Assembly (NCBI GenBank): GCA_964648365.1
Contig: CAZYLK010000149.1
Span: 1 to 15,794, forward strand
DNA: 15,794 nt
Direction: 5' to 3'
Source of the DNA: SURF-32 sp964648365
GTDB taxonomy: Bacteria; Planctomycetota; Phycisphaerae; UBA1845
Below, piece by piece: positions 13,440-15,794 of the stretch (position 1 is the first letter of the stretch; each line of letters starts with the position of its first letter). The translations under genes and the position numbers were made by a program. Below the pieces are notes generated by a model. It had not been told where the DNA came from, searched no databases, and worked only from the letters and a program-made list of their open reading frames with translations.

Positions 13440-14549
13440 TCATCGCTGGCACCGGTCCCCCGCGCACGCCTCCAGCCGGCACGCCCGATCGGGGCACCAC
13501 GGGATCGAGACGTTGTGCCGCTCGTCGGCCTGGTTCTCGAAGCGAACCTTGCCGCGCCCGCGGGTGTCGATGCGAGTGAAGAATGTCTCGTCGTTGTTTT
13601 GTACGTTGACACGCGTGCCTTCCTCCAGATCGGATTTGATGATCACCGTCAACGTGCCGCCCTTGCAGCGAGCTTTCATCCGCTTCACGCGGTCGCAATC
13701 GAGGATCGGCTCGGGCGTAAAGATCACGCGCCCAGCGAGCTTTATCTTGCTGAAGCGGCCCAGCAGGTCACCCGTCGCGCCATCGTACTTCCAGACGCCG
13801 CCGCTGCTGGCCAGATACAAGTTGCCGTCCGGGCCGAACTCGAAGCCGCCGCCGACCGAGACGCCGTTGCGCCGGCCGTCGATGAACACGTCGAGAAACT
13901 CGCCGCTGCGGCCATCGAATCGCATCACGCGATTGTCAGAGCTGACGTAGAGGTGGCCATCCGGCCCGAAGGCCATGCCCCAGGGCCGGTCCATGTCGTC
14001 GCCGGAGGTGAACAGGCCCTTGTACTGGCGCGTGCGCCCGTCCCACCAATGCACGGCCGAGGTGTGAGCGGTGGTCATGTACAGATTGCCGTCCGGCCCG
14101 AAGCGCAGCTCGCGGATGTTCTCGGGGGCTACGCCGAATATGCCCATCGAGCGGCCGGTGAGCGGATCGATCTTGAGGATCTGCTCGTCCGTGCCGGCGA
14201 CGTACAGCAGGCCGTCGGGGCCGAGCGTCAGCGCGGTCGGGTGTCGCAGCCCTTCGTAGAAGCGCCCGCCTGACTGGCCCTCGAAGCGCCAGACACTTCC
14301 GCTCGAGCAACTTTCCACCGCGTAGAGGTTGTCGTCCGGGCCGAAGGCGATCCCCTCCAGGCACCAGTAGACCGACGCCCACACGCCCAGCTTCTTGCCC
14401 GTCTCGCCATCGAAGCGATAGATGTCCTCGTACCGATGCTGCGTCACGAACATGTCGCGATCGGCGGCCGCGGCGGCAACGGACACCGCCGCGATGCCTA
14501 TGATGCTGACGACCATGGCGCATCTGAGTCTGCGTTTGGCAATTGTCAT
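13440..14549 (-). CDS. Secreted six-bladed NHL/Vgb-like beta-propeller with C-terminal KGxCKG module
   Basis: 369 residues. Signal peptide 1-29 ('IIGIAAVSVAAAAAD'). Residues 30-270 contain about six blades; five carry the repeat 'FGPDGNLY' or a close form at roughly 69, 109, 150, 194 and 238, followed by a strand and 'xxFDGxTGxxLGxF'. This is the pattern of NHL and virginiamycin-B-lyase-like propellers, which mostly bind ligands or proteins and are sometimes enzymes; no catalytic residues are evident. From Cys285 ('CDRVKRMKARCKGGTL') to the end is a cysteine-framed module clearly related at its start to that of subtilase 1 (805-887), with six cysteines in all. The start at 14549 has GGAG eight bases upstream; an earlier ATG (14582) overlaps the previous gene. 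It sits 23 bases after the GACC-repeat gene, so co-transcription is likely. Confidence 0.88.
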   Translation of the reverse strand: MTIAKRRLRCAMVVSIIGIAAVSVAAAAADRDMFVTQHRYEDIYRFDGETGKKLGVWASVYWCLEGIAFGPDDNLYAVESCSSGSVWRFEGQSGGRFYEGLRHPTALTLGPDGLLYVAGTDEQILKIDPLTGRSMGIFGVAPENIRELRFGPDGNLYMTTAHTSAVHWWDGRTRQYKGLFTSGDDMDRPWGMAFGPDGHLYVSSDNRVMRFDGRSGEFLDVFIDGRRNGVSVGGGFEFGPDGNLYLASSGGVWKYDGATGDLLGRFSKIKLAGRVIFTPEPILDCDRVKRMKARCKGGTLTVIIKSDLEEGTRVNVQNNDETFFTRIDTRGRGKVRFENQADERHNVSIPWCPDRACRLEACAGDRCQR

Positions 14550-14572
14550 CGCTGTTTCTCCCTCCGATACGC

Positions 14573-15454
14573 CTATGGACACGACACTACCGCCTTCTTG
14601 TTTCCACAGGCGGGATTGCGAACGACGAGCGTCTGTTCACCGTCGAAGCAGCAGATCGACCGTCGAGCAATGTGGCCCGCCACGTCGAGCTCGAACCAGG
14701 TGTCACCCTCGATGCCCACCGCGATCGTACGGCCGTCCCAGTCGTCGTTGCGGAACTTGACGACGGCGCGAATGGTGCCGTCGCCTTTGCATCGCCCGCT
14801 GATCTGCCGGACATCGTGACACGGGCACGGCTTGTCGCCGCACGACTGCTCCGCCGACCATACGCCGTTGACGCGGGAGCAGTTCGCCTCCGTCAATTCC
14901 TCGCACTTGCGGTCATTGACGCAGCACGCGGCCGGCGCCGGGCAGGTGAAGTCGCCGCAAAGCTCGCCGGCGTGGGCGTTTCCGCCGCGGGCCTCGCAAT
15001 CGGGAAACAGCAGATTCTCGCAGGATTGGTCGGGCAGGCAGCAGGCCGACACCTCCACCGGCCCGCACCCGCAGAGCGTGTTGTCGGCGATGCAGCCCTT
15101 CTTGAAGTCGCAATTGCCGGTTTCCCGGAAGCGCTCTTTGCAGTCGTACTGTGTCTCGCAGGGAAGCTGCACGTCCGGCTCGCAGTCATGCTCTGTAAGC
15201 TCGCACTCGCAGCGCCGCGGATCCCGGGTCAGTACACGGCTGTACCAGCAGACGTTGCCGGCCGCGGCGGCCGGATCACGCGGGGCCGCATCCGCCGGCG
15301 CGGAGGTAACTTCGCGATCCGCAGAGGCAGTGGCTTGCGTGGCGACAAGCCCGCCGGGCGACGGCAGCGACCACATCCGGGAAAATGCCGGCCCGTGAGC
15401 GAGTGCCGACGGCACAAGCGCCCAACACGTTATCCAGCCGAATCTTCTCATCAT
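14573..15454 (-). CDS. Secreted cysteine-rich protein: GACC-type repeats plus KGxCKG module
   Basis: 293 residues with about 30 cysteines. Signal peptide about 1-20 ('WALVPSALAHG'), then an Ala/Ser/Pro linker to about 66. Residues 69-130 form a first cysteine-dense region ('CECELTEHDC', 'TGNCDFKKGC'). Two ACC repeats follow, at 137 ('SACCLPDQSCENLL') and 176 ('AACCVNDRKCEELT'), then a module 212-293 opening 'CHDVRQISGRCKGDGTIRA'. The last part matches the tail of subtilase 1 in order and sequence: by eye about 25 of 70 aligned module residues are identical, including CKGxGT, VKFR, ELxV and CCF. Extensive disulphides outside the cytoplasm are expected. No enzyme motif is seen. ATG 15454 has GGAGG five bases upstream; an in-frame upstream ATG (15517) would overlap the previous gene. 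It lies 43 bases after the partial gene. Confidence 0.88.
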   Translation of the reverse strand: MMRRFGWITCWALVPSALAHGPAFSRMWSLPSPGGLVATQATASADREVTSAPADAAPRDPAAAAGNVCWYSRVLTRDPRRCECELTEHDCEPDVQLPCETQYDCKERFRETGNCDFKKGCIADNTLCGCGPVEVSACCLPDQSCENLLFPDCEARGGNAHAGELCGDFTCPAPAACCVNDRKCEELTEANCSRVNGVWSAEQSCGDKPCPCHDVRQISGRCKGDGTIRAVVKFRNDDWDGRTIAVGIEGDTWFELDVAGHIARRSICCFDGEQTLVVRNPACGNKKAVVSCP

Positions 15455-15497
15455 GCTCTCCTCCCTTCGCGCGCCCGTCGCCCGGTCACTCACTAAT

Positions 15498-15794
15498 CTA
15501 TTGTGAACACTCTCCACTGACGACCTTTGTCTGGTAGCACCTTGCGCCCGGCGTACACCAGACCGTCACGCTGTGCGGCGCGTCCTCGCAGTTCACGGTC
15601 AGTCGATAGGTCTCTTTCTCTCTTTCCGGGAGAATAGTACGGCTCAGAACCGTGTCGCCCGCAGCGTTGTAGAGGATAAGGAGGATGGTGTCGTCGCCGC
15701 GGGGTGGACCCTTGTACTTCACACTGAGCTCGAGCAGGCCATTGCCCACGTAAAGCGTCTTTCTGCGACTGACCTTGGGGAAGCAACAGTTCGG
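15498..15794 (-). CDS. Partial gene: C-terminal cysteine-framed beta module (CC...VSGxC type)
   Basis: The frame is open to the right edge of the window, so the start and any signal peptide are missing; 98 residues remain, ending at TAG 15498. It begins 'PNCCFPKVSRRKTLYVGNG' and continues with alternating strands ('LLELSVKYKG', 'TILLILYNAAGD', 'YRLTVNCEDAPHSVTVWC') and ends 'TKVVSGECSQ'. It is a paralogue of the second half of the 12804-13334 protein: the CC pair, VK, LY-x-A, NC-x-x-AP, TV and VSG-x-C align in order. It is the most upstream gene of the minus-strand block, whose promoter must lie outside the window. No enzymatic motif is visible. Confidence 0.75.
   Translation of the reverse strand, partial: PNCCFPKVSRRKTLYVGNGLLELSVKYKGPPRGDDTILLILYNAAGDTVLSRTILPEREKETYRLTVNCEDAPHSVTVWCTPGARCYQTKVVSGECSQ

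Noticed and set aside
12606..14273. Open frame of 555 codons on the plus strand across the last minus-strand genes
   Set aside because: It overlaps the end of subtilase 2 and runs antisense to the propeller and the small module protein, both with clear domains. The long frame is a by-product of high GC.
14543..15496. Open frame of 317 codons on the plus strand across the cysteine-rich gene
   Set aside because: The opposite strand encodes a signal peptide, ordered cysteine repeats and a module homologous to another protein in the window. The plus-strand translation is Ala/Arg-rich only.

Overview
This 15.8 kb, GC-rich window contains twelve convincing protein genes, two of them cut by the window ends, and one small-ORF candidate. 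There are no rRNA, tRNA, CRISPR or insertion-sequence genes that I can see. Five or six products carry a recognisable secretion signal, and several have small cysteine-rich or beta-sheet modules. Paired 'G-A-C-C' cysteine repeats, a PPC-type domain opening with 'PPNDACADA', and subtilases with long added tails are a style I associate with Planctomycetota (Phycisphaerae-like). That assignment is inference, since no marker gene is present. The DNA is probably a scaffold from a draft or metagenome assembly: it has a gap of exactly 100 N inside a gene, and the sequence on the two sides overlaps.

Layout. 1-215 (+) is the tail of a rhomboid protease. 359-979 (-) is a GNAT acetyltransferase, preceded by a 41-residue small-ORF candidate (1067-1192, -) under a good extended -10 promoter. 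1408-4226 (+) is a large KP-43-like subtilase interrupted by the assembly gap; it becomes one 887-residue reading frame once the 55-bp overlap is collapsed. A shared hairpin terminator separates it from 4403-5164 (-), a secreted PPC-domain protein. Then come 5354-6547 (+), a membrane-anchored SGNH hydrolase; 6628-8685 (-), a secreted Ser/Arg-repeat protein with a Tyr/Trp/Asp-rich middle and a TPR tail; 9004-10128 (+), a two-TM RCK (TrkA-type) protein without a canonical K+ filter; 10174-10731 (-), an unrecognised secreted protein; and 11003-12643 (+), a second subtilase. A second long hairpin follows. The minus-strand block 12804-15794 then holds four closely spaced genes (gaps of 105, 23 and 43 nt in coordinate order): a small protein with a cysteine-framed beta module, a six-bladed beta-propeller, a cysteine-rich GACC-repeat protein and a partial protein.

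The main thread is a small cysteine-framed module of about 75-95 residues. Its core is 'KGxCKGxGT(L/I)..VKF', followed by beta-strands and a terminal cysteine. It is clear at the end of subtilase 1, at the end of the GACC-repeat protein and, more diverged, at the end of the beta-propeller. Plausible remote forms sit in the PPC protein and at the end of subtilase 2. A second type, opening 'CC' and closing 'VSG-x-C', is shared by the 12804-13334 protein and the partial gene at the window end. The GACC-repeat protein is essentially the tail of subtilase 1 without the peptidase. I read the region as a locus for secreted or surface proteins built from shared modules, possibly with two proteases acting alongside. 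Domain homology is seen in the sequence; any shared function is inference.
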